NCBI RefSeq assembly: GCF_011383005.1
Contig: NZ_CP049935.1
Location: forward strand, 124,001 to 188,000
DNA from: Phycicoccus sp. HDW14
Lineage (GTDB): Bacteria > Actinomycetota > Actinomycetes > Actinomycetales > Dermatophilaceae
Direction of reading: 5' to 3'
DNA length: 64,000 bases
How positions within the stretch are numbered: the first letter of the stretch is position 1; each line of letters opens with the position of its first letter. Of the stretch, positions 20,125 to 28,779 are shown one piece after another. A model generated the notes under the pieces. It searched no databases, had not been told where the DNA came from, and saw nothing but the letters and a program-made list of their open reading frames with translations. Both the position numbers and the translations under genes were made by a program.

Positions 20125-20145
20125 TTGCTCCAAATGTCGGAGCAA
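20125..20145. terminator. Short inverted repeat after the carboxylase gene
   Basis: TTGCTCC (20125-20131), a 7-nt loop AAATGTC, GGAGCAA (20139-20145). It may terminate the carboxylase transcript or be an operator for the HNH gene promoter downstream. The local sequence is noticeably less GC-rich than the flanking genes. Confidence 0.4.
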
Positions 20146-20217
20146 ACCGTCTGCGGTACAGCGGAATTGACCCTCGCAAACCATTGTCGGTCGTACGGGT
20201 GTTCGGTAGGATGAGGC

Positions 20218-21660
20218 ATGGACAGGGGGACGATCAGCAGCCGCATCGCGGCACTGCGCGAGGAGTGCGCGCAGCTGGGTCGTGAGCTCGCCGAGTCCGG
20301 TCGCTCGCTGTCCGCGGAGGAGGCCTTCGAGGTCGCCGGCGAGCTGCAGGGTCTGGCGAACGCGGCGGATGGAGCGGTCGCTGTGGCGGGTGCGTGGGGT
20401 GCTCGGGTGGAGACGACGATGCGGTCGGGGTCGTGGAAGCGGGTGCATCCGGTGGGGTTCGTGGATGCGATGGCGCCGACGGAGATGTCGTTGGCGTGTG
20501 GGCTGACCGAGGGGGTGGCGGGGCGGAAGGCGGCGTTGGGTGCGGTGCTCGGTGAGCGGTTCCCGATGACTCGTGACCTGCTCCTGTCCGGTGACCTCGC
20601 CGCCGTCAACGCCCAGAAGGTCGTCGACGCCTGCGCCGGGCTGGATGTCGAGGCGTGTGCGCGGGTGGATGCCGAGCTCGCGCCGCGGCTGCCGGTGATG
20701 GACCCGGCGCGGGTGATGTCGGAGGCCCGTCGAGTGGCCACACGAGTGGCCGCGGACCAGGTCGCCGCGCACGTGGCCTTGCGGAAGCGGGGTCGGTGCG
20801 TGGAGGTCCGGCCCGGGGAGGACGGGTTGACCGACTGGTTCGCCTCCCTACCGACGGCGACGTCGGCGGCGATGTGGTCGGCCGTTGAGAAGCTGGCGGG
20901 TGAGTACCGGGCGGTCGACGACACGCTGACGGTGCGGGAGTCGTGCGCGGATGCCCTGACCGATCTGGTGCTGCGGAACGTGACCGTGTCCGCGCAGGTC
21001 ACCCTCGGCGTGCCCGTGGTGACCGACCGTCCGGCACCGGAGGCTGCTGCTGGGGAACGCTTCCGGGTGGAGTGGGACGACGACGAGACGATCATCGACG
21101 TGAGCACGGGTGCGGAGGTCCGCTACGGCGACCTCGACCCCGCCTCCCGTGAAGCCCTCTCCTGGGTGACCGAGCCAGAGTTCGACCCCAGTGACCGGGC
21201 CGTGGTGCTGGCCGAGGTGTCGCCCGGGTTTGCGGTCTCCGGGACCCACCTGCCGAACCTCGGCTGGGTCGAGGCCGCCACCCTCGCGAATCTCCTCAAG
21301 CTCCTCCCGATGGACGTCGCCCGAGCTGTCCTCGACGCCGACACCGGCACCTTGGCCTCAGTCACCAGCACCGCGTACCGCCCACCCAAGGCGATCGCCG
21401 ACTTCGTGAAGACCCGCGACGGCACCTGCCGGATGTGGGGCTGCACCAGACCTGCGTTGGCGTGCGATCTCGACCACGTGCGCGCGTGGCCCGACGGCGC
21501 CACCACCCCGACCTGCCTGGAGTGTCTGCGCCGACGGCATCACCGCTTCAAGCAACAAGCCCGCTGGCGACCCGTCCTCGCCCCCGACGGCACCATCACC
21601 TGGCACGGCCCCAACGGCCGGACCCGCAGCACCGAACCCCAGCACCGCCTCGCCGTCTGA
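20218..21660 (+). CDS. DUF222-HNH endonuclease-like protein
   Basis: 480 residues: an N-terminal DUF222 helical region (about 20-380) and a C-terminal HNH module (TRDGTCRMWGCTRPALACDLDHVRAWPDGATTPTC split here at residues 400-435, then CLRRRHHRFKQQARWRP). The four Cys of a zinc-bound HNH and the catalytic DLDH are present, so it looks active. Such genes occur in many copies per actinobacterial genome and are thought to be mobile-element-like; nuclease activity is inferred. Codon use is less uniformly G/C-ending than in neighbours, hinting at transfer. Leaderless: TAGGAT at 20207-20212 is 5 nt before ATG. Confidence 0.88.
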   Translation: MDRGTISSRIAALREECAQLGRELAESGRSLSAEEAFEVAGELQGLANAADGAVAVAGAWGARVETTMRSGSWKRVHPVGFVDAMAPTEMSLACGLTEGVAGRKAALGAVLGERFPMTRDLLLSGDLAAVNAQKVVDACAGLDVEACARVDAELAPRLPVMDPARVMSEARRVATRVAADQVAAHVALRKRGRCVEVRPGEDGLTDWFASLPTATSAAMWSAVEKLAGEYRAVDDTLTVRESCADALTDLVLRNVTVSAQVTLGVPVVTDRPAPEAAAGERFRVEWDDDETIIDVSTGAEVRYGDLDPASREALSWVTEPEFDPSDRAVVLAEVSPGFAVSGTHLPNLGWVEAATLANLLKLLPMDVARAVLDADTGTLASVTSTAYRPPKAIADFVKTRDGTCRMWGCTRPALACDLDHVRAWPDGATTPTCLECLRRRHHRFKQQARWRPVLAPDGTITWHGPNGRTRSTEPQHRLAV

Positions 21661-21707
21661 GTGCGCGGGCGCCTCACCGATCCATCCGCATCTGCCGAAT
21701 TGAGGGT

Positions 21708-21771
21708 GTCTGCCCGAAAGGTGGCAGACGGTCGTCAACCGCGGAGATCGAGAGCCGTCTGCCACCCTTCG
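21708..21771. repeat. Three-armed inverted repeat after the HNH gene
   Basis: CGAAAGGTGGCAGACGG (21715-21731) pairs with CCGTCTGCCACCCTTCG (21755-21771), 16 of 17 positions, loop 23 nt. A competing hairpin uses GTCTGCC at 21708-21714 with GGCAGAC at 21723-21729. The middle arm can pair with either outer arm, so two exclusive folds exist. May be a terminator, or a mobile palindrome tied to the HNH gene. Confidence 0.65.
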
Positions 21772-21944
21772 CGCGCGATCACGGGAAGGAACCGGACAAA
21801 CCGGCGTCATGGCACCGGTTTCCCCGGCCGCTGGCTCCGCCGAGTAGTCCAGCGCTCATGCCGCTAGGCGCACGATGGCCCGCGTGTCGGTGCCAGGCTC
21901 TTGAAGCCGGCACCGCGCGCGCCTGGCCTCCCTACACTCGGCGG

Positions 21945-22199
21945 GTGGAAGGCTTTGGGCTCGACTTCCGAGTGAACTGGGTCAGCGTGCTGATCTTCGC
22001 TGTCGTAGCCATCGTCACGGCGTACATCGCGCAACGCGCCTCAGGCGGTTGGTCACGACCGTGGATGGGACTGAAACCGCTGTGGTGGTTCGGACTCATC
22101 TTTCTAGTGCCCTGGATCGGGCTGCCGATCCTGGGAGTCCAGCTCTTTCGGCACCGCCGCAGGACCGTCGTACCGGACGGCCAAGCATCTTCTGAGTAG
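21945..22199 (+). CDS. Small two-TM membrane protein
   Basis: 84 residues from GTG 21945, with TACACT at 21933-21938 6 nt upstream (leaderless). Two hydrophobic segments: VSVLIFAVVAIVTAYIA (about 11-28) and WWFGLIFLVPWIGLPILGV (about 45-63), then a basic tail FRHRRR. No family recognised. Base composition is lower in GC than in the core genes around. It stands alone in the accessory patch. Confidence 0.6.
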   Translation: MEGFGLDFRVNWVSVLIFAVVAIVTAYIAQRASGGWSRPWMGLKPLWWFGLIFLVPWIGLPILGVQLFRHRRRTVVPDGQASSE

Positions 22200-22404
22200 G
22201 GCGTCTGGCTGACCGAGCACAACGTCTGGACGTCCGCTCATGCCGCGGATCGCGGGCGTCGCGATCATGCCGATGAGCGGCCGATGGGTTGGCGTCAGTC
22301 GTGAGAGGGGCCGGTCTGCTCCGACCAGCAGGCGACGGCGCGGTGAGTTCCGGTGGATCACGTGAACGAAGGTGGGCGGCCCGTGCCACTTCTAGAGTGA
22401 CTGG

Positions 22405-23043
22405 GTGGACACGAGCGCAATGGGGGCCAAGGACGTCGAGCGGATGCGTGAGGCCGTCCAGCGGTTCATCCGCGCCTTCGACACCTGGCTTACGACGCAA
22501 CGCGTGCAATCCGATCCGCGGCGGTCGGGGCGCCGGCCGACCGTGGTGACGAATGAGGTCAGCCCTGCCGAGGAGGTGGTGAGGCTGGCCGAGGATGTCC
22601 GGCGATGGGCTGCCGAGGCGGCAGACGCCGTAGCTCTGGTCGGGGAGTACATGACGCCGCAGCACGACCCTGGTTTCAACGCCGTCCGCGAGTGGGAGTC
22701 GATGCATCAACGAGGAACGCTGATCGAGCCGATGGACGTGGAGGCAGTGCTCCACGGCACAGATGAGCGGCTCAAGCTCGTCGATGCGAGGGTCCGATCG
22801 GGGAGGATGCTCTTCCCGGTCGAGGACCCTTCAGTCCTTCACCCGCTCGTGTGGAACTCTCGCGTCGCGGCTAGGTGGCTGCTCTCCGAGTACCAGCGGG
22901 TTCCCGAGGAGGCCGCCGGGGAGCTCCACTATCAATGGGCCAGAAGGTTCGGATTCCCGAAGTACCCCGACGGGGAGGGGTTCTGGGGGTCGCTCTTGTC
23001 CGACGCACCCAGTCATGCTGGACAGCCCCGGCTACGTGTCTAG
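22405..23043 (+). CDS. Hypothetical protein; frame continues past an amber stop
   Basis: 212 residues, soluble, rich in Glu, Arg and Val, with helical stretches (KDVERMREAVQRFIRAF, AEEVVRLAEDVRRWAAEAAD). No family recognised. GTG 22405 is placed 6 nt after TAGAGT (22393-22398), a leaderless promoter. The frame stops at TAG 23041-23043, but the same frame stays open for another 61 codons with protein-like composition, so the gene may be a truncated or read-through form of a 274-residue protein. Codon use is atypical for the chromosome, as in neighbouring patch genes. Confidence 0.6.
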   Translation: MDTSAMGAKDVERMREAVQRFIRAFDTWLTTQRVQSDPRRSGRRPTVVTNEVSPAEEVVRLAEDVRRWAAEAADAVALVGEYMTPQHDPGFNAVREWESMHQRGTLIEPMDVEAVLHGTDERLKLVDARVRSGRMLFPVEDPSVLHPLVWNSRVAARWLLSEYQRVPEEAAGELHYQWARRFGFPKYPDGEGFWGSLLSDAPSHAGQPRLRV

Positions 23044-23229
23044 GGCGACCCAGAGCACAGCGGCCCCGAAGCCCAGGCTCTGCTGCGAAACGAGCTCATG
23101 GAAGAACACCGGCGAGCCGTGGACCTGAGAGCAGGATTGCTGACGGCGTCGGTTGCTGAGACAGCGGCCCTTGTCGCGAAGTGGTCCTCGCTGGCGCACC
23201 AACTACAGAGGTGCCGGGTCGAGACCTGA
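23044..23229 (+). other. In-frame coding-like extension after the amber codon
   Basis: Same frame as the preceding gene. It encodes 61 residues with a helical, amphipathic look (EAQALLRNELMEEHRRAV, then SVAETAALVAKWSSLAHQL) ending at TGA 23227-23229. Read either as the C-terminus of the upstream protein beyond a CAG-to-TAG type mutation, or as a separate short ORF from ATG 23098. No ribosome site favours the second reading. Confidence 0.4.
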
Positions 23230-23371
23230 GGGCGCCACAACGTCCCCTTCGTGGCGTGAGTCAGGGGATCGGCTGTCCTCCTCCTTCTCCTCCTCCTCTG
23301 CCCGCTCATACCGCGTTGGGTGAAGAGATATGCGTCGTCCGTGACTCGTGGGCGCCGCACGGTTCGGTGCC

Positions 23372-24060
23372 ATGACAACGGCTACCGAGATCCACGGGGA
23401 CACATCACTGCCGCACGGGTTCGGCCACCCGCACGCCTCTGAGGAAGCTCGGGCGATCGCCCAGGCGGGCATGATCCTGCGAGTCCAGGTTGGGTCCGGC
23501 ATCCATGGCACGTCCATCAGCGGGCAGGACGACCGCGACGAGATGGGAATCTGCCTCGAACCCGCTCGCTTCGTGACCTGACTGGCCCGCGTCCCACGGG
23601 GCATCGACGCCGGCAACGCCGAGGTCGAGTTCGAGCAGTACCAGCGGCACACGGTCTGGGACAGGCCAGGGGGCCTGGCGAACCGCTCCGGTGCGGCGGA
23701 CCTCGACGTGGTCATCTACTCGGCACGCAAGTGGTGCCGGCTGGCGCTCGCCGGCAACCCCACGGTTCTGCTCGCGCTGTTCGTCCCGGACGAGGAAGTC
23801 GTCTACCGCAACCGGTTCGGCGCCGAGCTGGTCGACAACGCTCACCGTTTCGTCTCCAAGCTCGCAGCCGGACGCTTCCTGGGCTACCTGCAGTCGCAGC
23901 GCGACGCGATGACCGGCGCCGTCGGAGCCCACACCAACCGCCCCGAGCTCGTCGCCGTGCACGGCTACGACACGAAGTTCGCAATGCACGCGCTGCGGCT
24001 CGGCGTCCAGGGCGTCGACCTCCTCACCACGGGCCGGATCGGGCATGCGTCGACGGTTGG
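23372..24060 (+). pseudogene. Nucleotidyltransferase-fold protein, decayed
   Basis: Resembles phage- and actinobacterium-borne nucleotidyltransferase-domain proteins: VQVGSGIHGTSISGQDDRDEMGICLEP carries the G-S and D-x-D pattern of the polymerase-beta fold, followed by DLDVVIYSARKW, GNPTVLLALF and HTNRPELVAVHGYDTKFAMHALRLG. An in-frame TGA at 23579-23581 interrupts it at codon 70. After TTGRI (about 24040) the family C-terminus is missing and the frame runs on without meaning into the antisense of the next gene. The GS and DxD residues survive. Most simply a pseudogene. The start is taken at ATG 23372. Confidence 0.7.
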
Positions 24061-24216
24061 CTGCACCGCTCACACCTGGCCTACTGGTCCGACTGACGCG
24101 ACCTCCTCACCACCGCCGATGCCGCTGGGGGTGAAGGAGCCGCGGGCCACATCGGGCGCCGACCCGCAGCTTCCGGCGACTCGACCGACACCGAGCGGTC
24201 ACCGTCGCGCACGCGG

Positions 24217-25332
24217 TCAGGACCGTCGGTCCCTGCCCTGGGGCACGACGTCCACGCCGAGCATCGAGGCCAGCGACCGCAGCTCGCGCTCGACGCCGGC
24301 GACGGCGGCCTTCGGCGGGTCCTCGTCCCAGTGCACGGCGTGCACCCGCAGCACGCCCGCCGCGAGGTCGGTCTGGGCATCGACCTTGCCGAGCAGCCGG
24401 TCGCCGTGCAGCACCGGCAGCGCGAAGTAGCCCCAACGCCGTTGCGCGGCAGGCTTGTACATCTCGAGCTGGTAGTCGAACTCGAAGAGCTCGGCCATCC
24501 GCTTGCGGTCGAGGACCAGTCGGTCGAGGGGCGAGAGCAGCGCCGTGCGCCCCGAGAACGGCTCGTCGAGGGCCGCGGGGTCGACCCGCCACCGCCCTCG
24601 CACGCCCTCGACGACCGCCTCGACACCCGCGTCGCCGACGTGGTTCGGCTCGCCCGGCGGGAAGGTGACCCGGGCCCGCGCGATGCCGAGGGCCGCGAGG
24701 CGCCGGCGGTCGCGCTCGGCCTCGGCCTCCTCGTACGGCACGGTCGGCCCGTCGGGGTACACCCGCGACGCGAGGTCCCAGTTGCGCTCCCGGTTCTCGC
24801 GCGACGACACGGCCACCTCGCCGCGCTGCTCCATCATGTCGAGCATCCGCTGCACGTTCTTGCTGTTGGTCCACCCCGACGAGCGCCACGGCACGACGCA
24901 GGTGTCCGGGAGGTCGCGCGCCGGCATCGGCCCCTCGGACCGCAGGCGGACGAGGATGTCCTCGCGGCAGGCCCGGTTGTCCTCGACCCAGGCCTCGAGC
25001 TCGCGCCGCCAGCTGCTGAGCGGCTCGACACCCGGCCACGCCGCCATCTCCGCGCGGAAGAGCGCGACGTCCTCCGCCGGCCGGAGGTACCCGAGGAGCT
25101 CGACGAGGGCCCGGGACTCGAGGAGGTCATCGAGGGCAGCGGGGGAGTACGCGGACCCGAGCCGGCTCCAGAGCACCAGGTCGGCGTTGACGGCGACGTG
25201 GGCGGTGAGGTCCATCTGCACCAGCCCGAGGTGGCGCACGACCTCGAGCACGTCGGTCGGCCGCTCCTTCGCGAGCAGCTGGGCGCGCACCGCGACCCTC
25301 CGGGCGTCACGACGGGAGAGCTCGATGGGCAT
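24217..25332 (-). CDS. YcaQ/AlkX-type winged-helix DNA glycosylase family protein
   Basis: 371 residues. Winged-helix-rich protein of the crosslink-repair glycosylase YcaQ family: N-terminal ARRVAVRAQLL, then the family Q-x-D motif as Q39-M-D41 in GLVQMDLTA, a middle SSGWTNSKNVQRMLDMMEQRGEV winged helix, and the C-terminal LSPLDRLVLDRKR...FEFDYQLEMYKPAAQRRWGYFALPVL segment. E. coli YcaQ unhooks interstrand crosslinks; activity here is inferred. ATG 25332 is preferred because TACGGT lies 6 nt upstream on the minus strand. Divergent from the molybdenum locus. Confidence 0.88.
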   Translation of the reverse strand: MPIELSRRDARRVAVRAQLLAKERPTDVLEVVRHLGLVQMDLTAHVAVNADLVLWSRLGSAYSPAALDDLLESRALVELLGYLRPAEDVALFRAEMAAWPGVEPLSSWRRELEAWVEDNRACREDILVRLRSEGPMPARDLPDTCVVPWRSSGWTNSKNVQRMLDMMEQRGEVAVSSRENRERNWDLASRVYPDGPTVPYEEAEAERDRRRLAALGIARARVTFPPGEPNHVGDAGVEAVVEGVRGRWRVDPAALDEPFSGRTALLSPLDRLVLDRKRMAELFEFDYQLEMYKPAAQRRWGYFALPVLHGDRLLGKVDAQTDLAAGVLRVHAVHWDEDPPKAAVAGVERELRSLASMLGVDVVPQGRDRRS

Positions 25333-25388
25333 GTCGCGACCGTAACCGGAGATGCGGACGGGCCGCGTCCGCATGGCAGGGTGGAGGC

Positions 25389-25985
25389 GTGACCACGGTC
25401 GGCCTGCTGCTCGCCGCCGGCGCCGGGCGCCGCATGGGCGGACCCAAGGCGCTCGTGCGTCCCGACCCCGCCGGGCCCACGCTCCTCGAGACCGCCCTGG
25501 GCCGGCTGTCCGCCGCCGGCCTCGAGCGGGTCGTCGTCGTGCTCGGGGCCGCCGCCGTAGAGACCCTGCCCCTCGCCCTCTCGCTGCACGCCGAGGCCGT
25601 CGTCGCCGACGACTGGGAGGAGGGGATGGGCGCCTCGCTGCGGGCCGGGCTGGCGCACCTCGACACCGACCCGGAGGCCACGGTCGACGCCGCGCTCGTC
25701 ACCCTCGTCGACCTGCTCGACGTGCGGGCCGACGTCCACCGCCGGGTCATCGCGGCCGGGGGTGACGGCCCGGACGCCCTCGCCCGTGCCACCTACGACG
25801 GCGTCGCCGGGCACCCGGTGCTCCTCGGCCGCCACCACTGGGCCGAGGTCGTGCGCACCGCGCACGGCGACCGCGGCGCCCGCGACCACCTCGCCGCCCA
25901 CCCGCCCCGGCTCGTCGAGTGCGGCGACCTCGCGAGCGGCCGCGACGCCGACACCCCCGAGGCCCTGCACCGGGAGGCGCCGTGA
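25389..25985 (+). CDS. mocA: Molybdenum cofactor cytidylyltransferase (MocA-like) NTP-transferase
   Basis: 198 residues with the nucleotidyltransferase signature LLLAAGAGRRMGGPKAL (residues 5-21) and later GHPVLLGR and DADTPEAL motifs. MocA joins CMP to the molybdopterin to form the dinucleotide cofactor used by xanthine dehydrogenase and CO dehydrogenase families. The GTG start lies 6 nt after CAGGGT, a variant leaderless box. Its stop overlaps the first DUF202 gene (GTGA). The symbol rests on the neighbouring molybdenum hydroxylase genes; the protein itself only proves an NTP-transferase. Confidence 0.8.
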   Translation: MTTVGLLLAAGAGRRMGGPKALVRPDPAGPTLLETALGRLSAAGLERVVVVLGAAAVETLPLALSLHAEAVVADDWEEGMGASLRAGLAHLDTDPEATVDAALVTLVDLLDVRADVHRRVIAAGGDGPDALARATYDGVAGHPVLLGRHHWAEVVRTAHGDRGARDHLAAHPPRLVECGDLASGRDADTPEALHREAP

Positions 25986-26356
25986 CCCCCGCCCGCCGCC
26001 GGCCCCGCTCCGTCTACGACCACGGCACCGACCCCGACCCTCGCTTCTCGCTGGCCAACGAGCGCACCTTCCTGGCGTGGACCCGCACGGCTCTCGCCCT
26101 CCTGGCCGGCGCCGCCGCCCTCGACGCCCTCGACCTCCCGCTGCCCGGCACCCTCCAGTCGGTGCTCGGTGCGCTGCTGGCCGCCGCCGGCACCGTCGTG
26201 GCCGCCACGGCGTGGTGGAACTGGGCGCGCGTCGAACGGGCGATGCGCGAAGGCACTCCGCTGCCCGGCAACCCGGCCATGGTCGTCGTCCTCGTGGCCG
26301 TGGGGCTGGCCGGGCTCGCCCTGGCCGTGTCGAGCATCGTCCGGGCCGTCACGTGA
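25982..26356 (+). CDS. DUF202 (YidH-like) membrane protein, copy 1
   Basis: 124 residues, three membrane segments, opening with the family motif DPRFSLANERTFLAWTRTALALLAG. GTG overlaps the previous stop as GTGA, with GGGAGG upstream. DUF202 proteins have no agreed function. Lying between cofactor and maturation genes of the molybdenum hydroxylase locus, it may be a membrane partner, but this is only positional. Coupled in turn to a second DUF202 gene. Confidence 0.85.
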   Translation: MTPARRRPRSVYDHGTDPDPRFSLANERTFLAWTRTALALLAGAAALDALDLPLPGTLQSVLGALLAAAGTVVAATAWWNWARVERAMREGTPLPGNPAMVVVLVAVGLAGLALAVSSIVRAVT

Positions 26357-26691
26357 GAGAGCCGGTCGCCCGCGACCCCGGGATGCAGCAGGAGCGCACG
26401 ACCCTGGCGTGGCGCCGCACCGGGCTGGCCCTGCTCGTCGGTGCGCTCGGCGTCGGACGGCTGACCCTCGACACGGTCGGCCCGGCCGTCGTCCTGCCGA
26501 CCGTTCTGCTCGCTGCCCTCGCGGCCTACGTCGTCGCGGAAACCCTGCGGCACAGCCGGGTCGGGGAGACGCATGCCGACGAGCCCGGGTACTCCGTGAT
26601 GCGCGACGGGCGCCTGGTCGCGGCCGTCTCGCTCGTGGTCGTGGCCCTCGGCGCTGGGGTGCTCGTCGTGTCCGTCGCCGCGATCGTGTGA
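26353..26691 (+). CDS. DUF202 membrane protein, copy 2
   Basis: 112 residues starting at a GTG that overlaps the stop of copy 1 (GTGA). Short N-terminus, then PGMQQERTTLAWRRTGLALLVG, the DUF202 hallmark, and three predicted membrane segments (about 25-45, 50-70, 90-112). It differs clearly from copy 1, so this is a heterologous pair rather than a recent duplication. Tandem DUF202 genes are common, suggesting a two-subunit membrane complex (inference). Confidence 0.82.
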   Translation: MREPVARDPGMQQERTTLAWRRTGLALLVGALGVGRLTLDTVGPAVVLPTVLLAALAAYVVAETLRHSRVGETHADEPGYSVMRDGRLVAAVSLVVVALGAGVLVVSVAAIV

Positions 26692-26735
26692 CCGTCGTCC
26701 TTCCGTGAGGGGCCGTCGTGGGTGATGCTGTCGCC

Positions 26736-27626
26736 ATGGACCCCCGGACGACGTTCGCCTCGGCCACCGACCTCGCGAGTGCACTGGGGGGCACCGGCTA
26801 CCTCGCCGACGACGCACTCTCCACCGTCACGTGGCTCTCCCTGCGGCTGGGCCGCCCTCTGCTCATGGAGGGCGAGCCGGGCACCGGGAAGACCGCCCTG
26901 GCCGAGGCGCTCGCCGAGACGATGGACCTCCCGCTCATCCGGCTCCAGTGCTACGAGGGCATCGACGCCAGCCAGGCCCTGTACGACTGGGACTTCCCCC
27001 GGCAGATCCTCCACGTGCGTGCGCTCGAGGCCGTCGAGGGCGGGGCACAGGACGTCCGAGAGCTCGAGGAGGACCTCTTCGACGAGCGCTTCCTGCTCTC
27101 CCGGCCGGTCCTGCGGGCGCTGCGGGAGGCGCCGGCCGTCCTGCTCGTCGACGAGGTCGACCGGGCGGACGACGAGTTCGAGGCCTTCCTCCTCGAGGTG
27201 CTCTCGACGTGGCAGGTGACCATCCCCGAGCTCGGCCCGATCGTGGCCGCCACCCCGCCGGTCGTCATCCTCACGTCGAACCGCACCCGCGAGCTCCACG
27301 ACGCCCTGAAGCGCCGCTGCCTCTACCACTGGCTGGAGCACCCCGGCATCGAGCGCGAGCTGGCCATCGTCCGCACGCGGGCTCCAGAGGTGCCGGAAGC
27401 CCTTGCGGCACAGGTTGTCCGGGCCGTCCACGCCATCCGTGGTGATCGCGAGATGCTCAAGCCCCCCGGTGTCGCCGAGACGCTCGACTGGGCCCGCGCG
27501 CTCCACGAGCTCGGTACCCGCACCCTCGACACCGAGACGGCCGCGGCCACGCTCGGCGTCGCGGTCAAGTACCGCGAGGACGCCGAGCGCGTGAAGAAGG
27601 CCCTCGACGAGATGCTCACGCCGTGA
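26736..27626 (+). CDS. coxD: MoxR-type AAA+ ATPase, CoxD-like
   Basis: 296 residues from ATG 26736; an upstream GTG (26718) would add six residues. Walker A GEPGTGKT (46-53), Walker B LLVDEVDRAD, sensor ILTSNRTRELHDALKRRC, C-terminal lid. CoxD-type ATPases are needed to mature the molybdenum-copper centre of CO dehydrogenase, working with the VWA protein CoxE. The next gene is that VWA protein. The CYEGIDASQALYDWDFPRQ segment is typical of this subfamily. Confidence 0.9.
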   Translation: MDPRTTFASATDLASALGGTGYLADDALSTVTWLSLRLGRPLLMEGEPGTGKTALAEALAETMDLPLIRLQCYEGIDASQALYDWDFPRQILHVRALEAVEGGAQDVRELEEDLFDERFLLSRPVLRALREAPAVLLVDEVDRADDEFEAFLLEVLSTWQVTIPELGPIVAATPPVVILTSNRTRELHDALKRRCLYHWLEHPGIERELAIVRTRAPEVPEALAAQVVRAVHAIRGDREMLKPPGVAETLDWARALHELGTRTLDTETAAATLGVAVKYREDAERVKKALDEMLTP

Positions 27627-27642
27627 GCCGGCGGGCCCGGCG

Positions 27643-28779
27643 ATGAGCATCGCCCAGCACCGCATCGACGTGCGCGAGCACGTGCGGTCGCCCGAGGAGG
27701 TGCTCGTCGGCTTCGCGCGGACCCTGCGGGCGGCCGGGGTCAACGTCACCGCCGACCGCGAGCGCACGTACCTCGAGGCAGTCGCCGCCGTCGGCCTCGA
27801 CGACCCGGGCGGGGTCTACCACGCGGGCCGGGCGACCCTCTGCTCCTCGCCGGCCGACCTCGAGCGCCACGACACGGTCTTCGCGGAGTGGTTCGGCGGC
27901 ACCCGCGCCGGGTCCAGGCAGCGCGACGCGCTCCCCGTGATGACGCCGCGCGCGTCGCTCACCGGTGAGGAGCCGCCCGGCAGCGGTGGGGTGGAGGACC
28001 CCGACGCCGTCCACGCCCGGGCCAGCGCGACCGAGGTCCTGCGCCAGCGGGACGTCGCGACCCTCAGCCGCCGGGAACGCGAGGAGCTGGCCCGCCTCTA
28101 CGGGGCCCTGCGCCCTCGGGCCCCGCGGCGCCGCGCCCACCGTCGCGAAGCCGCCCGCCGCGGCCGCGTCGACGCCCACCGCACCCTGCGCGCGATGCTC
28201 CGCCGGATGGGGGAGCCCGGCGAGGTCGCGTGGCGCCGCCGGAGCACCCGGGCCCGCCGGGTGGTCCTCCTCGTCGACGTCTCGGGGTCGATGAGCGCCT
28301 ACGCCGACGCCCTGATCCGGCTGTGCCACACCTACTGCGTCGCCGGCGTGCCGACCGAGGTCTTCACCCTCGGCACGCGGCTCACCCACATCACGCGGCC
28401 TCTCCACCAGCGCGACGTCGACCGGGCGATCGTCGCGGCCGGCCACGCGATCCCCGACTGGTCCGGTGGCACCCGACTTGCCGAGGGGCTCAAGGTCTTC
28501 CTCGACCGCTGGGGACGGCGGGGCATGGCCCGTGGCGCCGTCGTCGTCATCTTCAGCGACGGCTGGGAGCGGGACGCGCCCGAGGCCCTCGGCGAGCAGG
28601 TGCGCCGCCTCTCGGCCGTCGCCCACCGGGTGGTCTGGGTCAACCCGCACCGGGGCAGGGCGGGCTACGAACCCGTGCAGGGAGGCATCATGGCCGTGCT
28701 GCCACACGTCGACGACTTCGTCGCCGGCCACTCGATGGCGGCCTTCGAGCAACTCGTGGAGGTGGTCGCGCGTGCGTGA
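27643..28779 (+). CDS. coxE: VWA-domain protein, CoxE-like
   Basis: 378 residues. N-terminal helical region, a basic middle segment (RRRAHRREAARRGR), and a VWA domain with D212-x-S214-x-S216 (DVSGSMS) and FSDGWERD. Partner of the CoxD ATPase in maturation of the active site of molybdenum hydroxylases. ATG lies 16 nt after the coxD stop. Its stop overlaps the XdhC-like gene by 8 nt, tying the cofactor chaperone to the same transcript. Confidence 0.9.
   Translation: MSIAQHRIDVREHVRSPEEVLVGFARTLRAAGVNVTADRERTYLEAVAAVGLDDPGGVYHAGRATLCSSPADLERHDTVFAEWFGGTRAGSRQRDALPVMTPRASLTGEEPPGSGGVEDPDAVHARASATEVLRQRDVATLSRREREELARLYGALRPRAPRRRAHRREAARRGRVDAHRTLRAMLRRMGEPGEVAWRRRSTRARRVVLLVDVSGSMSAYADALIRLCHTYCVAGVPTEVFTLGTRLTHITRPLHQRDVDRAIVAAGHAIPDWSGGTRLAEGLKVFLDRWGRRGMARGAVVVIFSDGWERDAPEALGEQVRRLSAVAHRVVWVNPHRGRAGYEPVQGGIMAVLPHVDDFVAGHSMAAFEQLVEVVARA

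Noticed and set aside
23040..23378. Minus-strand 112-residue ORF
   Set aside because: Arg-run-rich, no ribosome site or promoter, overlaps the coding-like extension on the plus strand.
24000..24096. Alternative frame at the end of the nucleotidyltransferase pseudogene reading VDGWLHRSHLAYWSD
   Set aside because: Looks protein-like for about 15 residues but is too short to assign; could be a remnant of the lost C-terminus or chance.
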